The position numbers were made by a program, and so were the translations under genes. Below, piece after piece: positions 4,756-5,545 of a stretch of 5,545 nt of DNA. Each line of letters starts with the position of its first letter. Positions within the stretch are counted from its first letter, which is position 1. The stretch is from an uncultured Lachnospiraceae bacterium (lineage in GTDB: Bacteria; Bacillota; Clostridia; Lachnospirales; Lachnospiraceae): assembly GCA_902766655.1 (NCBI GenBank), contig CACXEL010000185.1:1-5545 (forward strand), given 5' to 3'. The notes below the pieces were generated by a model. The model worked only from the letters and a program-made list of their open reading frames with translations. It made no database searches and had not been told where the DNA came from.

Positions 4756-5545
4756 TCACCTGAGTCCCGCGTCCCCGAAAAAGGTTTCGTAGCTCACGCG
4801 GGCATACTCCGCGACCGCCTGTTGAAGGCGCTCATAGCGTTCAAGGATATCCCGGCACCGGTCCGTGATGCCGGCGCCGCCGCCTTTCTTCCCGCCCGGC
4901 TGCCGCTGTACGAGCCGTGTCCCGACCACCTCCTCGGCCTGGGCTATCATGCTCCACCCCTTGCTGTAGGAGATGCCCGTTTTCGCGCAGGCCTCTCTCA
5001 CCGACCCCAGCCGGTCGATCTGCTTGAAGAGGGTGACCGTGCCAGGGCCGAAGAAGGGCTTGTCCGCCACAAGCTGGACCTTGACCGCGCAGTAGATCTC
5101 GTCCGGGCGGCGCTTCCTGAGCAAGCGCTCCGCCTCATCGGCATCCTTAACGCCGGCCAGAACCCCCTCGTCCTCCACCTCAGCAAAGACCGGAGGGGAA
5201 TCCAGGGACCAGATTGCCCCTCTCATGCCATCCTCCCCTTCGTAAGCGAGGATGGCCGGAAGGACTTCCGCACCGAGGAGGACAGGATGGCCGGCCCGTC
5301 CATGGCAGCTGGGCAGGACGACCGCTCCTTCCGTTCCGGACATGATCCGCAGTGTCTCGTCCGTGAAGAATGGCCGGTCCCCGGGGCAGACAAAGACCCT
5401 GTCGCAGCGGTCCAGCAGGTAGGCCAGGCCTATCTTGACGGAGTCCAGCATCTGGGTCCGGGCATGGTCTTCATTTCTGAGAAAGGTGACGCCGCGGTAC
5501 CTGAGGTCCCGTTCCAGCTCCTCGCCCCGGCAGCCGGTCACCATG
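4756..5545 (-). CDS. MobA/MocA-like nucleotidyltransferase fused to ModE-type winged helix (5' end missing)
   Basis: Numbering here begins at the first visible Met (5544), which is probably internal. MocA-type enzymes attach CMP (MobA: GMP) to molybdopterin. Visible parts of the catalytic domain (about 1-145): VTGCRGEEL (2-10), CPGDRPFF (53-60, metal-binding Asp56), GRAGHPVLL (82-90) and GVLAGVKDADEAERLL (127-142). The N-terminal nucleotide-binding loop (GxSxRMG-type) is absent, so roughly 50 residues lie beyond the window. From about 153 to 245 follows a ModE-like domain: LFKQIDRLGSVREACAKTGI (172-191) with the recognition region ISYSKGWSMIAQAEEVVG (191-208), then LVQRQPGGKKGGGAGIT (211-227), matching the Gly-rich wing of ModE. 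There is no TOBE molybdate-binding domain. The fusion suggests an enzyme that also regulates molybdenum genes, perhaps modA. The client and the sensed ligand are unknown. Confidence 0.85.
   Translation of the reverse strand, partial: MVTGCRGEELERDLRYRGVTFLRNEDHARTQMLDSVKIGLAYLLDRCDRVFVCPGDRPFFTDETLRIMSGTEGAVVLPSCHGRAGHPVLLGAEVLPAILAYEGEDGMRGAIWSLDSPPVFAEVEDEGVLAGVKDADEAERLLRKRRPDEIYCAVKVQLVADKPFFGPGTVTLFKQIDRLGSVREACAKTGISYSKGWSMIAQAEEVVGTRLVQRQPGGKKGGGAGITDRCRDILERYERLQQAVAEYARVSYETFFGDAGLR

Noticed and set aside
1..5545. Mobile element, CRISPR array or tRNA
   Set aside because: No repeat-spacer pattern, transposase, integrase, terminal inverted repeats or cloverleaf-like sequence was found; the inverted repeats seen are terminator-like hairpins.

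Overview
The window is a GC-rich stretch of bacterial DNA that is mostly about molybdenum. It carries four complete genes, one gene cut by the right edge, and a possible gene start cut by the left edge. The strong AAGGAGG-type ribosome binding sites, the Lys-rich lipoprotein signal with an LTAC lipobox, and the protein types (an XdhC protein with inverted domain order, a short MoeA-like protein with a Cys-rich tail, a ModE-type DNA-binding domain fused to a nucleotidyltransferase) suggest a GC-rich member of the Clostridia (Lachnospiraceae or Oscillospirales type). This placement is inferred from protein style; there is no rRNA or other marker to confirm it.

Layout, left to right. 1-173: a strong hairpin and a possible start of a further minus-strand gene, plausibly modB. 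174-1148 (minus): modA, the lipoprotein that binds molybdate for an ABC importer. 1149-1463: a 315-base gap holding a good promoter for modA, with a ModE-like half-site inside its spacer, and a perfect 18-bp hairpin ending the upstream operon. 1464-2489 and 2502-3524 (minus): a two-gene operon, MoeA-like molybdopterin-binding protein first, then an XdhC-family protein, 12 nt apart. 3525-3762: a divergent intergenic region with a promoter on each side. 3763-4689 (plus): a PAP2-family membrane phosphatase with no evident link to molybdenum. 4715-4750: a bidirectional terminator between convergent genes. 4756 to the right edge (minus): a MobA/MocA-like nucleotidyltransferase fused to a ModE-type winged helix.

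How the genes fit together (inference from families): ModA brings in molybdate; the MoeA-like protein and the nucleotidyltransferase handle the pterin part of molybdenum cofactor (insertion and nucleotide attachment); XdhC-type proteins receive, protect or sulfurate the cofactor and load it into xanthine-dehydrogenase-family hydroxylases. The fused ModE domain is an obvious candidate regulator of modA. No molybdoenzyme is present in the window, so the client enzyme must be encoded elsewhere. No tRNA, rRNA, CRISPR array, insertion sequence or integrase was seen. The most interesting points are the enzyme-regulator fusion, the ModE-like half-site in the modA promoter, and the Cys-rich tail of the MoeA-like protein.
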